From the NCBI RefSeq assembly GCF_947504105.1, contig NZ_CANNGP010000017.1:19541-83540 (forward strand): 64,000 nucleotides of DNA. Reading direction: 5' to 3'. The stretch is from an uncultured Tateyamaria sp. (lineage in GTDB: Bacteria > Pseudomonadota > Alphaproteobacteria > Rhodobacterales > Rhodobacteraceae). Of the stretch, positions 36,341-45,728 are shown in pieces. Position 1 is the first letter of the stretch, and every line of letters begins with the position of its first letter. The position numbers and the translations under genes are program-made. The notes below the pieces were generated by a model that saw nothing but the letters and a program-made list of their open reading frames with translations, did no database searches and was not told where the DNA came from.

Positions 36341-36496
36341 ATGGCTGAAAACCTGTCTTTTACAGGTCTTACAGACGAGCAGGCGCAAGAATTGCACGCT
36401 GTCTACATGAGCGGGCTCTGGCTTTTCACAGCCGTGGCCGTTGTCGCTCACTTGGCAACGTACATCTGGCGTCCCTGGTTCGCGAACGGTTGGTAA
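36341..36496 (+). CDS. pufB: Light-harvesting 1 beta subunit
   Basis: LH1 beta polypeptide of 51 residues. One helix (about 25-45) contains His37, the bacteriochlorophyll ligand, in [14 protein letters not shown]. Start at 36341 after a strong GGAGGAA box. The upstream open frame is not homologous. Followed 9 bases later by pufA. Confidence 0.97.
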   Translation: MAENLSFTGLTDEQAQELHAVYMSGLWLFTAVAVVAHLATYIWRPWFANGW

Positions 36497-36505
36497 GGAC
36501 AAGAC

Positions 36506-36664
36506 ATGGCAAAGTTCTACAAGATCTGGCTCATTTTTGATCCTCGCCGCGTGTTCGTTGCGCAAGGCGTCTTTCTGTTCCTGCTGGCAGCGATGATTCA
36601 CCTCGTCCTGCTGAGCACGGAGCACTTCAACTGGTTCGAGCTGGCTGCCCAAGGCGCCCAGTAA
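36506..36664 (+). CDS. pufA: Light-harvesting 1 alpha subunit
   Basis: LH1 alpha polypeptide of 52 residues: [20 protein letters not shown], then a helix with His32 in AAMIHLVLL, the bacteriochlorophyll ligand, and FNWFEL near the end. Shine-Dalgarno AAGGAC precedes the ATG. The pair PufB/PufA forms the ring around the reaction centre. Confidence 0.96.
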   Translation: MAKFYKIWLIFDPRRVFVAQGVFLFLLAAMIHLVLLSTEHFNWFELAAQGAQ

Positions 36665-36692
36665 GAGCTGGTCCGAAGGGATCATCAAGATC

Positions 36693-36733
36693 GCTGCGGG
36701 CGGGGCAACAGTGCGCCCCCGCCTGCCCGCAGC
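36693..36733 (+). promoter_or_regulatory. pufA-pufL intercistronic stem-loop
   Basis: A 9-bp perfect outer stem GCTGCGGGC / GCCCGCAGC with an inner G/C-rich stem. In Rhodobacter a hairpin here shields pufBA mRNA from 3' decay, so LH1 subunits are made in excess of reaction-centre subunits; the same role is likely. Confidence 0.75.
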
Positions 36734-36806
36734 AAACCCATTCTGACACTACCAAGACGGCTGACGACCCGACCCGGGCCGCGCCGCCAAACGCGGAGAT
36801 AGAGAG

Positions 36807-37670
36807 ATGGCCTTGCTGTCCTTCGAACGAAAGTATCGCGTCCGCGGAGGGACGCTGATCGGCGGCGATCTGTTCGACTTCTGGGTTGGCCCTTTCTACG
36901 TGGGCTTTTTCGGGGTCACGACCGCCTTTTTCGCCCTTCTGGGCACTATCCTGATTTTCTGGGGCGCATCCCAACAGGGTACCTTCAATCCATGGCTGAT
37001 CAACATCGCCCCGCCGGACCTGAGTTACGGTCTGGGCATGGCGCCCCTGCTGGAAGGCGGGTTGTGGCAGATCATCACGATCTGTGCCACCGGCGCGTTC
37101 ATCAGCTGGGCCCTGCGCGAGGTTGAGATTTGCCGCAAGCTGGGGATGGGATATCACGTCCCCATCGGTTTCAGCTTTGCCATTCTGGCCTACATGACGC
37201 TGGTCATCTTCCGCCCCTTCCTGATGGGCGCGTGGGGGCATGGGTTTCCGTATGGGATCTTCAGCCACCTCGATTGGGTGAGCAACACCGGCTACGCCTA
37301 TCTGCACTTCCACTATAACCCCGCGCATATGCTGGCCGTCACGTTGTTCTTCACGACCACGCTGGCGCTGGCGCTGCACGGGGCGCTGATCCTGTCGGCG
37401 GCCAACCCCGAAGAGGGCGAGCTGGCCAAGACACCTGATCACGAGGACACGTTCTTTCGCGACTTCATCGGTTATTCGATCGGCACCTTGGGCATTCACC
37501 GGCTTGGCTGGCTTCTGGCCATCAACGCGGTGTTCTTCAGTGCGGTCTGCATCATCATCTCTGGCCCGGTCTGGACGTCCGGCTGGCCCGAGTGGTGGAA
37601 CTGGTGGCTGAACCTGCCGATCTGGGGCGCTGATCCGCTGCCTGTCTATCAATCCGGCTTTGGAGGGTAA
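36807..37670 (+). CDS. pufL: Photosynthetic reaction centre L subunit
   Basis: Five-helix L subunit of 287 residues. Special-pair and iron histidine segments are visible in HFHYNPAHM and GTLGIHRLG. The amino-terminal [25 protein letters not shown] is nearly invariant in the family. Start at 36807 after GGAGAT. Confidence 0.98.
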   Translation: MALLSFERKYRVRGGTLIGGDLFDFWVGPFYVGFFGVTTAFFALLGTILIFWGASQQGTFNPWLINIAPPDLSYGLGMAPLLEGGLWQIITICATGAFISWALREVEICRKLGMGYHVPIGFSFAILAYMTLVIFRPFLMGAWGHGFPYGIFSHLDWVSNTGYAYLHFHYNPAHMLAVTLFFTTTLALALHGALILSAANPEEGELAKTPDHEDTFFRDFIGYSIGTLGIHRLGWLLAINAVFFSAVCIIISGPVWTSGWPEWWNWWLNLPIWGADPLPVYQSGFGG

Positions 37671-37674
37671 GGAT

Positions 37675-38667
37675 ATGTTCAATATCGAATATCAAAACAT
37701 CTTCACCCAGGTCCAAGTTCAGGGGAACCCGGAATGGGGTATGGACGACAGCGGCGAGATGATGGCCGAGCGGGGCGGAAAGCCTTGGTTCTCGACCCTC
37801 GCTGGCTGGATCGGCAATGCGCAGATCGGACCTATTTACCTCGGCTGGACCGGCATGGTGTCGCTGGCGACGGGCCTGATCTGGTTCGTAATGGTCGGCA
37901 TCAACATGCTGAGCCAGGTTGGATTCAGCATCCCCGAGTTCATCCGCCAACTGTTCTGGCTGGCGCTTGAGCCGCCATCGCCGGAATATGGGCTTAGTAT
38001 GCCGCCACTGGACGAAGGGGGCTGGTACATCATCGCCTCATTCTTCCTGCTGGTGTCGGTGATGACGTGGCTCTTGCGCAGCTACCTGCTGGCGGCTGAG
38101 CACAAGATGGGCAAGCATGTGTTCTGGGCCTTTGCGGCTGCTGTGTGGTTGTTCCTGGTGCTGGGTCTGTTCCGTCCGGTCCTGATGGGATCGTGGAGTG
38201 AGGCCGTGCCTTACGGCATCTTCCCGCATCTCGACTGGACCACGGCGTTCTCGATCCGCTACGGCAACCTCTATTACAACCCGTTCCACGCGCTGAGCAT
38301 CGTGTTCCTCTATGGCTCTGTCCTGCTGTTCTGTATGCATGGCGGCACCATTCTGGCTGTGACCCGCTATGGCGGCGACCGCGAGTTGGAGCAGATCTAT
38401 GACCGTGGTACGGCGACCGAGCGGGCGGCCCTGTTCTGGCGCTGGACCATGGGGTTCAACGCCACGATGGAGGGCATTCACCGCTGGGCCTGGTGGTTTG
38501 CGGTGCTGACCCCGATCACGGGCGGCATTGGCATCCTGCTGACCGGCACGGTGGTCGACAACTGGTTCATCTGGGCGCAGGAGCACAACTTTGCCCCCGC
38601 CTATGACGGTGCATATGGCTACGAAGACTACGGGTCGTACGAAGCCTTCATCGGGAAGGAGGACTGA
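37675..38667 (+). CDS. pufM: Photosynthetic reaction centre M subunit
   Basis: Five-helix M subunit of 330 residues. [19 protein letters not shown] and [10 protein letters not shown] hold special-pair and iron histidines. The start is the ATG at 37675 after AAGGAT; the open frame from 37660 is 5 codons longer. The C-terminal extension ([17 protein letters not shown]) suits docking of the PufC cytochrome. pufC follows 2 bases later. Confidence 0.98.
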   Translation: MFNIEYQNIFTQVQVQGNPEWGMDDSGEMMAERGGKPWFSTLAGWIGNAQIGPIYLGWTGMVSLATGLIWFVMVGINMLSQVGFSIPEFIRQLFWLALEPPSPEYGLSMPPLDEGGWYIIASFFLLVSVMTWLLRSYLLAAEHKMGKHVFWAFAAAVWLFLVLGLFRPVLMGSWSEAVPYGIFPHLDWTTAFSIRYGNLYYNPFHALSIVFLYGSVLLFCMHGGTILAVTRYGGDRELEQIYDRGTATERAALFWRWTMGFNATMEGIHRWAWWFAVLTPITGGIGILLTGTVVDNWFIWAQEHNFAPAYDGAYGYEDYGSYEAFIGKED

Positions 38668-38669
38668 TC

Positions 38670-39758
38670 ATGCTGCCCAAGTGGTTCAATGAATGGAACA
38701 AGGCCAATCCGACCAATGTGTTCGGGCCGGCCATCGCCATCGGCATTGTTGGCAGTGCTGTCTTTGTCGCCGCGCTCTTGGTGACATGGGGCAACCCGGT
38801 CCAGACCGAGAGCATGCAGACGGGTCCACGCGGCACGGGCATGTCGGTGCCGGAATACAACGTTGCCCGCACTGCCGAGGATCCGACGGTGGCGGACTAC
38901 AGCTCGGCCCCGCCGGTTGTCCCCGGGGCGGGTGCTGCCCGTGCCGGTGATGTCATCGACAATGCCGAACCGTTGCTAGCCGATCTGACACCTGAAAACT
39001 ACGAACGCATCGTGAATGCGATGCGGACGTGGACGGGCATCAGCGTGCTGTTTGATGGCGAGGAAAACTACCAGACCGTCGTGGCGCGGCGCATGATCCA
39101 GATGACCCAGAACCTGAACGAGAACTGGGCGGGCCATGTCAACGTGAATGGGGATGCAGGTGTGAACTGCTATACCTGTCACAGGGGCGAGGCTGTTCCA
39201 AGCGACGTCTGGTTCAATGTCACGCCGGTCAATGAAAATGTCGGTGGTTGGGCTGCGGATCAGAACCGCGCCACGTCGATGAGTTCATCGACCTCGCTAC
39301 CCTCAACGGCGTTGGAGGTTTACCTGACCGACTATGACAGCCAGGTGAATGTGCATGATCTGGAAAGCCGGGTGGCCGGTGTGCCGGGTCTGGATGACGA
39401 TGTTCACACGATCCAGAAGACCGAGATGACGTTCAGCCTGATGAACTATTTCTCGAACTCGTTGGGTGTGAACTGTGTCTTCTGCCACAATAGCCGGGCG
39501 TTCTATGACGGGGCGCAGGTGACGCCGCAGTGGTCGACGGCCCAACAGGGCCGCCAGATGGTGATCGAGCTGAACCAGGAATACCTGATCCCGCTCAAGG
39601 ACATTTACCCTGCCGAGCGCCTTGGCCCGATCTATGCCGATGCGCCCAAGGTGGGCTGCCGGACCTGCCACAAGGGGTATCAGAAACCTTTGCAAGGTAT
39701 GAACATGGTGGCGGATTGGCCTGAACTCGCGTCGACCGAGGCGCCTGTTTACGAGTGA
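38670..39758 (+). CDS. pufC: Reaction-centre cytochrome PufC, triheme form
   Basis: RC-bound cytochrome c of 362 residues that re-reduces the special pair. Only three CXXCH motifs are present (Cys167, Cys269, Cys330), whereas the textbook form has four. The region that should hold haem 1 (about 118-132) reads TWTGISVLFDGEE with no Cys, while the flanking MRTW and VVARRM segments are kept. There is no lipobox cysteine; a single N-terminal helix (about 20-40) probably anchors it. A three-haem PufC is known in Rhodovulum sulfidophilum. Confidence 0.95.
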   Translation: MLPKWFNEWNKANPTNVFGPAIAIGIVGSAVFVAALLVTWGNPVQTESMQTGPRGTGMSVPEYNVARTAEDPTVADYSSAPPVVPGAGAARAGDVIDNAEPLLADLTPENYERIVNAMRTWTGISVLFDGEENYQTVVARRMIQMTQNLNENWAGHVNVNGDAGVNCYTCHRGEAVPSDVWFNVTPVNENVGGWAADQNRATSMSSSTSLPSTALEVYLTDYDSQVNVHDLESRVAGVPGLDDDVHTIQKTEMTFSLMNYFSNSLGVNCVFCHNSRAFYDGAQVTPQWSTAQQGRQMVIELNQEYLIPLKDIYPAERLGPIYADAPKVGCRTCHKGYQKPLQGMNMVADWPELASTEAPVYE

Positions 39759-39763
39759 TGTGG

Positions 39764-39787
39764 CGGGGGCGGCGCAGCCTGCCCCCG
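39764..39787 (+). repeat. Hairpin after pufC
   Basis: CGGGGGC-N10-GCCCCCG directly after the pufC stop. The 206-bp pufC-dxs gap also has TTCCTGT-N5-ACAGGAA near 39850-39870. No T-run follows, so it is a likely mRNA 3' stabiliser for puf rather than a full stop. Confidence 0.55.
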
Positions 39788-39964
39788 TGACGCCAGGCGC
39801 GGGTCGGTGGCTTCCTTGACCCACGCACGGGATCGATGATCCCGGTTCCCTTCCTGTTGGCTACAGGAACCTGGCGTCGTGCTTGAACCCTCAGGCGCGA
39901 CGCCTTTTTGCCCCAAGGGTCTGCTTGGCAAGGTGGGTGGGGCGAGTTGAAAGGACGTGCGCCC

Positions 39965-41896
39965 ATGACCGAGAACATTGCAAAGACACCTCTGTTGGAT
40001 ACCGTGGCTGGCCCCGCTGATTTGAAGCGGCTGAGCGACGATGAGCTGTCCCGTTTGGCCGTTGAGTTGCGTGGCGATGTGATCGATGCCGTCAGCCGGA
40101 CAGGTGGGCATTTGGGGTCCTCGTTGGGCGTGGTTGAATTGACCGTTGGCATTCATGCCGTGTTCGACACCCCGCGTGACAAGCTGATCTGGGATGTCGG
40201 CCACCAGTGTTATCCGCACAAGATCCTGACCGGGCGCCGTCATCGTATGGGCAGCTTGCGTCAGAAGGACGGTATCAGCGGGTTTACGAAGCGGGCCGAG
40301 AGCGATTTTGATCCCTTTGGGGCCGCGCATTCCTCGACGTCGATTTCTGCTGCGTTGGGCTTCACCGTGGGCCGCGACATGGGCATGCCGACGGGCGATG
40401 CAGTGGCTGTCATCGGGGACGGATCGATTTCGGCGGGCATGGCCTATGAGGCGTTGAACAATGCCGGGCACGAGGGGCGGCGGTTGTTCGTGATTCTGAA
40501 TGACAACGAGATGTCGATTGCTCCACCTACGGGTGCGATGAGCACGTATTTGTCGAACCTGTCCCGCAATTCTCCCTTTGCGCCGCTGCATGCCATTGCC
40601 GAGGGGATGGAGGCGGCGCTGCCCAAGCCGATGCGCGACGGGGCGCGGCGGGCGCGCGAGATGGTGACAGGCGTTGAAAGTCGCGGCACGTTCTTTGAAG
40701 AGCTGGGATTTGACTATATCGGCCCGATTGATGGGCATGACATGGGCCAGGTGTTGTCAGTGCTGCGTGCTGCGCGGACGCGGGCCACCGGGCCGGTACT
40801 GATCCATGCTTGCACGGTCAAAGGCAAGGGCTACGCCCCGGCCGAGGGATCGGCGGACAAGTATCATGGTGTGTCCAAGTTCGACGTGGAGACCGGTGAG
40901 CAATCCAAGGGCAAGAGCAATGCGCCGTCTTACACGTCTGTCTTTGGCGAGACGTTAGCCGATCTGGCGGCGAAGGACCCGTCGATCGTGGCCGTGACCG
41001 CCGCCATGCCCTCGGGCACCGGTGTCAACAAGATGGCCGACCGCTTTCCGGGTCGCGTGTTTGACGTGGGAATTGCTGAGCAGCATGGCGTGACCTTTGC
41101 CGCCGGGATGGCGGCGTCGGGGTTGAAGCCGTTTTGTGCGATCTATTCGACCTTCCTGCAACGCGGTTATGACCAGGTGGTGCATGACGTGGTCTTGCAG
41201 CGCCTGCCAGTACGGTTCGCCATCGACCGCGCGGGGCTGGTCGGGGCCGATGGGGCCACCCATGCAGGGTCATTTGACATTGGGTATCTGGCGTCCTTGC
41301 CGGGGATCGTGGTGATGGCAGCTGCGGATGAAGCGGAGTTGGTGCATATGGTGACCACTGCCGCGGCCCATGACAGCGGGCCAATTGCTTTCCGTTATCC
41401 ACGCGGCAATGGGCGTGGGGTGGAGATGCCGGAACAGGGAGAGGTGCTGGAGATCGGCAAGGGCCGGATGATCCAGGAAGGATCGGACGTGGCGCTGTTG
41501 TCGCTGGGCACGCATCTGGATGCCTGCGAACGTGCCGCCGCCCGGTTGGAGGCAGAGGGGCTGTCGGTGTCCATCGCGGATGCGCGCTTTGCCAAGCCGT
41601 TGGATGTGGAGATGATCCGTGATCTTGCCGCGCGACATGAGCTGCTGGTGACGGTGGAGCAGGGGGCCATGGGTGGATTTGGGGCGATGGTGCTGCAGGC
41701 CATGGCGGCCGAAGGGCTGCTGGATCAGGGCCTGAAGGTGCGCACGATGCATCTGCCTGACCGGTTCATTGATCAAGCCAGCCCGGATGAGATGTACGAG
41801 GATGCCGGTCTGACGGCGGCGGATATTGTGAACACCGTGCGCGATGCCGTGAGGCGGGCCGAGAGCAATGTGGTTGATCTGATCGCGGGAGAGTAA
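39965..41896 (+). CDS. dxs: 1-deoxy-D-xylulose-5-phosphate synthase
   Basis: TPP-dependent enzyme of 643 residues, the entry step of the MEP pathway that feeds isoprenoids to carotenoids and phytol. The TPP motif runs from [18 protein letters not shown] to LNDN, and [19 protein letters not shown] is the transketolase-type domain signature. The start at 39965 ([12 protein letters not shown]) is canonical, with the frame open upstream. Last gene of the PGC in this window. Confidence 0.96.
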   Translation: MTENIAKTPLLDTVAGPADLKRLSDDELSRLAVELRGDVIDAVSRTGGHLGSSLGVVELTVGIHAVFDTPRDKLIWDVGHQCYPHKILTGRRHRMGSLRQKDGISGFTKRAESDFDPFGAAHSSTSISAALGFTVGRDMGMPTGDAVAVIGDGSISAGMAYEALNNAGHEGRRLFVILNDNEMSIAPPTGAMSTYLSNLSRNSPFAPLHAIAEGMEAALPKPMRDGARRAREMVTGVESRGTFFEELGFDYIGPIDGHDMGQVLSVLRAARTRATGPVLIHACTVKGKGYAPAEGSADKYHGVSKFDVETGEQSKGKSNAPSYTSVFGETLADLAAKDPSIVAVTAAMPSGTGVNKMADRFPGRVFDVGIAEQHGVTFAAGMAASGLKPFCAIYSTFLQRGYDQVVHDVVLQRLPVRFAIDRAGLVGADGATHAGSFDIGYLASLPGIVVMAAADEAELVHMVTTAAAHDSGPIAFRYPRGNGRGVEMPEQGEVLEIGKGRMIQEGSDVALLSLGTHLDACERAAARLEAEGLSVSIADARFAKPLDVEMIRDLAARHELLVTVEQGAMGGFGAMVLQAMAAEGLLDQGLKVRTMHLPDRFIDQASPDEMYEDAGLTAADIVNTVRDAVRRAESNVVDLIAGE

Positions 41897-41952
41897 GGCC
41901 TCGCTCATTCGACCTTCAAGTGCCGCTCGACGTCTTTGCCGGAGAGTCCGAA

Positions 41953-41984
41953 TTCCCTGTTTCAAAAAAATCCCCGCCGGAGGC
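41953..41984 (+). repeat. TTCCCTGTTTC-A-tract repeat, copy 1
   Basis: TTCCCTGTTTCAAAAAAATCC followed by CCGCCGGAGGC. Related copies are at 45180-45210 and 62765-62784 in inverse orientation. The core is 20-21 bp, differing here by one extra A. Confidence 0.75.
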
Positions 41985-42020
41985 TCCGACGTTAGCTGTT
42001 GGAGCCTCCGGCGGTCGTAT
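41975..42020. terminator. Bidirectional terminator between dxs and TPR gene
   Basis: A perfect 13-bp stem CGCCGGAGGCTCC / GGAGCCTCCGGCG (41975-41987, 42001-42013). It is followed on the plus strand by TATTTT. On its minus side lies the A7 tract at 41964-41970, giving U7 to the minus transcript. It serves the convergent dxs and TPR genes. Confidence 0.85.
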
Positions 42021-42022
42021 TT

Positions 42023-43375
42023 TCAGTCAGAAGAAACACGCGCCCGGGCTGCGGCCGCCTGCTCAGGCAGTCCGGACTTTTCGTAAACCCCTGCCAGTAT
42101 GGTGTTGAGCGGAATGCCATCGGGATCGAAGGTGCGGCGCATTTCAAGGACTTGTTGCGCCTGTGATGTGCGGTCCGCGCGGATCAGCGCATCGAGGTGT
42201 ATTTGTTCGAAGAGGTCACGTTGGGCGTGGCTGCCGCCACATTCGGCGAGGCGGGGCAGAGCCTTGCCCAGAAAGCGGATGCAATCGTCGTAATCCTCAG
42301 CCGCATGCGCGGCGATGCCATGGGCGGCCCAAAGGGCGACGTCGCGCCAGACGTGCCAGTCGTGTTTGCTTTCATCCTCCGCGCGCGCTTCGATGGCTTT
42401 CAGCAGCGTTTCACCTTCGGGGCGGTGGGTGCGGCCAAGCGCGTAGAGGTATTGCAGCGTAAGGAACGGGCTGACTGTGTCGGCGCCCCGCTTTGCGACA
42501 TGGTCAGCCACGTCCTGCCAGCGGTTGCCGACTTCGATCCCGGCAAATTCGATCCGGGCGAGCAGTGAGACTGCACCAGCCTGATCCTGCGAGTAGTCCT
42601 TGTTCACGCCCCAGACATGGGTGTCGTAGGCGGCCAGCAAATCGTCGGTGCGCCCTGCGGAGATGTAGAACAGCGCCAGATGCCACCAGTTGTGCGTGTG
42701 CATGAAGCTGTTGAGGTCGGCCCAATGGTGGGCGACGGATTCCAGAAATGCGGTGCCCTCGGCCACTTGGCCACGAGTGAGGTAGATATGGGCGAGTGCG
42801 TGGTGGGCCCAGGGTTCGCTTTTGTCCAATGACAGCGCGTGGCGTGCGGCGGCTTCGGCATCATCCAGCAGGTGGCATTCCTCGAACCCGAAGGCCCGCA
42901 TGCCGTGGGCATAGGCGATGTCATCGGCCCCGGGCTGGGCCTTTTGTGCAACCCGTAACATGGCGGGGAAGTCGCCGATGTTGAACGTGTGGTATTGGCC
43001 CAGTTTCAGCATGACCATATCGCGGGGATAGGCGCTGACCGTGGCCTCGCACAGCTGGATCAGCTTTGGGATGTCGCCAGCTATGAAGAGGCGGGCCGCC
43101 TCGACCGCGGCCTGTTCACGGGGTGTGAGATCGTTGGCGTTGAGCGCATTGTCGAGGAAGGGTTGGGCCAGTTTCGGCGCTGCGGGCGCTTCGAGCAGCA
43201 TGTAGAGGATCGCGGCATAGGCGTTGGCGAGGCCGTTGCCTGGGTCGGCCTTGGCAGCTTTCAGCACATTCACGGCCTTGGTCTGAAAGCTGATGAAGCC
43301 ATGTACGAAATCGTCGATCCCTTGGCGGGTTGCGTCATTGGTGCAAGTGATGGGCAGGCCGTAGAGGTCTTGCAT
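42023..43375 (-). CDS. Tetratricopeptide-repeat protein, TTC38-like
   Basis: A soluble protein of 450 residues of helical repeats resembling the TTC38 family (MQDLYGLPITCTNDATRQGI start, long runs of paired helices, LDKSEPWAHHALAHIYLTRG). No enzymatic motif is seen. The start at 43375 was chosen because conserved sequence begins there. It is the last gene of a minus-strand group with hydrolase and peptidase genes; function unknown. Confidence 0.75.
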   Translation of the reverse strand: MQDLYGLPITCTNDATRQGIDDFVHGFISFQTKAVNVLKAAKADPGNGLANAYAAILYMLLEAPAAPKLAQPFLDNALNANDLTPREQAAVEAARLFIAGDIPKLIQLCEATVSAYPRDMVMLKLGQYHTFNIGDFPAMLRVAQKAQPGADDIAYAHGMRAFGFEECHLLDDAEAAARHALSLDKSEPWAHHALAHIYLTRGQVAEGTAFLESVAHHWADLNSFMHTHNWWHLALFYISAGRTDDLLAAYDTHVWGVNKDYSQDQAGAVSLLARIEFAGIEVGNRWQDVADHVAKRGADTVSPFLTLQYLYALGRTHRPEGETLLKAIEARAEDESKHDWHVWRDVALWAAHGIAAHAAEDYDDCIRFLGKALPRLAECGGSHAQRDLFEQIHLDALIRADRTSQAQQVLEMRRTFDPDGIPLNTILAGVYEKSGLPEQAAAARARVSSD

Positions 43376-43385
43376 GATGTCCCCC

Positions 43386-44177
43386 TCAGATCGGGTGTTT
43401 GGCCGCGTAGGCGCGCAGCAGCTCTGCCACTTGATCGGGGGCGTCCCAGTGGATGGAGTGTCCGGCCCCCTCGAGGATGTGGTGCGGCAGGTGGCTGAGC
43501 ACGGCAAGGATGTGATCGGGTGGCACGATAAGGTCCAGCGCGCCTATCAGCACTTGTGTGGGGCATGTGGGGCTGGCGAGTGCCGTGCCATCGAATCCGC
43601 GTAGGGCTGTGAGCTGGTGCTCCATCGCGTCAGCAGATTGCGCATGGGGGTAGGCGAGGCTGTCGGCCACGGCCTGATCGACGGCCGCGGGGTCGTGGTA
43701 GACGCGCGGATTGAACAACCATGGAAAGAGGGCGCGCAGCCATATGTCTTTGGGTGCTGTGCTGCGCCGGATGGCGATGAGTGTTGCGAAGAGTTCGGTG
43801 TTGCGGGGCAGGCGCACGGGGGCGGAGGCCGCGATATGGGTGGATGCCATGCGGTCCGGCACCTCTTGGGCCATGTGCAATGCGATGATGCCACCCATGG
43901 AGTGGCCGATGGTGTGATAACGGTCGTGCCCCAGATGGGTCATCAGGGCGAGCGCGTCCTTGCACATCAGGTCGATGGAGACCGGCGCATCCCAGGGGTT
44001 CGTTCGCCCTGTCGTGCGGTTGTCCGGCGTGACGCAGGTGAAGTGATCCCGCAGCAGCGGTATCAGCGGTGCCCAGCTGGCATGGTCTGACATGAACCCC
44101 GCCACCATCAGCAGCGGTGGGCCGTTTCCGGTGACCTCGTAGTGCAGGGCGATGTCGTCGCGCTCAAGTATCGGCAT
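43386..44177 (-). CDS. Alpha/beta hydrolase
   Basis: A 263-residue hydrolase. Oxyanion region MVAGFMSDHASW, nucleophile elbow GHSMGGIIALHMAQ, acid in IGALDLIVPPDH and His in GAGHSIHWD complete a catalytic triad. The substrate is unknown. Start at 44177 overlaps the upstream peptidase gene by 14 bases, implying one operon. Confidence 0.85.
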   Translation of the reverse strand: MPILERDDIALHYEVTGNGPPLLMVAGFMSDHASWAPLIPLLRDHFTCVTPDNRTTGRTNPWDAPVSIDLMCKDALALMTHLGHDRYHTIGHSMGGIIALHMAQEVPDRMASTHIAASAPVRLPRNTELFATLIAIRRSTAPKDIWLRALFPWLFNPRVYHDPAAVDQAVADSLAYPHAQSADAMEHQLTALRGFDGTALASPTCPTQVLIGALDLIVPPDHILAVLSHLPHHILEGAGHSIHWDAPDQVAELLRAYAAKHPI

Positions 44178-45168
44178 TGAGCTGGCTCCAGGTGGGAAGA
44201 AGATCGTTTGGCGCAGGTGTGGCCGCATACACCCCGCGTGCAATGGCACGGCTAAGGCAAAGGGCAGCGGCGTGTCCGATCAGGGCGAGGTCCACCGGGG
44301 TGGTCATTGGTCTGGTGCTGGTTGAGATGCTGAAGACGAGGTCCCCGTCGCTTGGACTGTGGGCGGGTACGCAGGCGCGCGCGATCCCGTCATGGGCCGC
44401 GATGGCGACCCGCTGGCATTGTGCCTTGTCGAGCGTCGCATCCGTTGCGACGATTGCGATAGTCGTATTGGCGCGCTCCAGCATCGCCGTAACCTTGCGG
44501 CTGTCATAGCTGCGCCCCAGTCCCGCGTTCCGGTCGGTCCCGAGCCCGCCGAACTCTCTATCAATCTCGAACGGGGCGGCCCAGAAGTGTTTGTCCCCCG
44601 GTGTGGTGACGCTGCCCATCGGGTTGGCAGCCACCAGCGCCCCCACGGTGATCCCACTGTCGAGGGTGAGCGACGCTGTGCCGAGCCCGCCTTTCATCAT
44701 TGCCGTCATGGCGCCTGTGCCTGCGCCGATCGTGCCGATGTCGGTGCGCGTATCTGCAGCCTCGAATGCAGCCCGCCCCAGAGCCGGGTAAGGTGTGTCG
44801 GTCCAGTCTTGATCGCCACCGGACAGTAGGTCGAAGATGATCGCGCCCGGCACCAGCGGGATGATAGCATTGCCCACCCGGTAGCCGCGTCCCTTGTCCC
44901 GCAGCCCTTCGACCACGCCGGAACAGGCGTCGAGGCCGTAGGCGCTGCCGCCTGCCAGCACCAGAGCGTCCACTTGCGCCACGGATTTGTCTGGCGCCAA
45001 CAGGTCTGTTTCGCGTGTGCCCGGTGCGCCGCCCTGGACTGAGACCGAGGCCGTGAAAGGTGTGTCTGCCGTCAGCACTGTGACGCCGGATTTAAGCCTG
45101 TCGTCTTGCGCGTGGCCGACCTTGAGCCCTTCGATGTCCGTGATCGCGTTTTGCGGCCCTGGGGTCAT
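44164..45168 (-). CDS. P1-family (DmpA-like, S58) aminopeptidase
   Basis: A 334-residue member of the DmpA/P1 (Ntn-hydrolase) family, which self-cleaves to make alpha and beta chains. N-terminal ITDIEGLKVGHAQ and ALVLAGGSAYGLDACSGV are family signatures; the likely self-cleavage/nucleophile region is KGGLGTASL. These enzymes act on short or beta-peptides or N-terminal amino acids. The ATG at 45168 follows the second TTCCCTGTTTC repeat. Confidence 0.85.
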   Translation of the reverse strand: MTPGPQNAITDIEGLKVGHAQDDRLKSGVTVLTADTPFTASVSVQGGAPGTRETDLLAPDKSVAQVDALVLAGGSAYGLDACSGVVEGLRDKGRGYRVGNAIIPLVPGAIIFDLLSGGDQDWTDTPYPALGRAAFEAADTRTDIGTIGAGTGAMTAMMKGGLGTASLTLDSGITVGALVAANPMGSVTTPGDKHFWAAPFEIDREFGGLGTDRNAGLGRSYDSRKVTAMLERANTTIAIVATDATLDKAQCQRVAIAAHDGIARACVPAHSPSDGDLVFSISTSTRPMTTPVDLALIGHAAALCLSRAIARGVYAATPAPNDLLPTWSQLNADT

Positions 45169-45179
45169 TTTGATTTCGT

Positions 45180-45210
45180 GCCTCCGGCGGGGATTTTTTG
45201 AAACAGGGAA
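45180..45210 (-). repeat. TTCCCTGTTTC-A-tract repeat, copy 2
   Basis: Minus-strand TTCCCTGTTTCAAAAAATCC followed by CCGCCGGAGGC, matching copy 1 over the whole 31 bp except for one A. It sits between the cupin stop and the peptidase start; there is no partner arm, so it is not a full terminator here. Confidence 0.75.
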
Positions 45211-45227
45211 GGAGTGACCCGTTCGCT

Positions 45228-45578
45228 CTAGATGCGGGGCTTTGGTGCCGCTGTGGCTGGATCGCCGGTGTTGGGCACACCTTTGGGTTCGATCAGGAGG
45301 ACCTTGCATTCCCGCTCCGCACGGGGGCGATGTATGATGCCCTTCGGCACAACGAAAAGCTCGCCCGCTTTGACCGGGTGGCTTTTGTCTTCGATATCCA
45401 TCGTCATCTCGCCGCTCAGGACGAGAAAGAAGTCATCGGTGTCTTCGTGCAGGTGGAAGGGGAACTCACCCTCGAATTTGACCACCATGACATCGTTGTC
45501 GTTGTAGTCGGCGATGACATGCGGGTCCCAATGAGTGTTAAACTGGGCCAGCTTGGCGTTGAGGTCGATGGGTTTCAT
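45228..45578 (-). CDS. Small cupin-domain protein
   Basis: A single-domain cupin of 116 residues. Metal-binding motif 1 is PFHLHEDTDDFFLVLSGEM, and motif 2 is in FVVPKGIIHRPRA. The start at 45578 follows a GGAGAC box. The role is unknown: these proteins are often isomerases or small-molecule sensors. Located between the sulfotransferase and the peptidase. Confidence 0.85.
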   Translation of the reverse strand: MKPIDLNAKLAQFNTHWDPHVIADYNDNDVMVVKFEGEFPFHLHEDTDDFFLVLSGEMTMDIEDKSHPVKAGELFVVPKGIIHRPRAERECKVLLIEPKGVPNTGDPATAAPKPRI

Positions 45579-45728
45579 TCCGGTCTCCTGTCCGGGGTCT
45601 ATCATGCCGGAATGCGAGCTATCTACAATAGTTGGAATGGATGTGCGCGCAGTGCTGTCCGGATCAAATATGCTGGAAGAAGCTGGCATTTGCGACAGAG
45701 CAGTATTCTTGTGCAGGACGCTCCCCAT

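Noticed and set aside
38925..38945. TGTCCCCGGGGCGG-like stretch in pufC
   Set aside because: It lacks the central GC of the palindrome and the right arm; not the same element.
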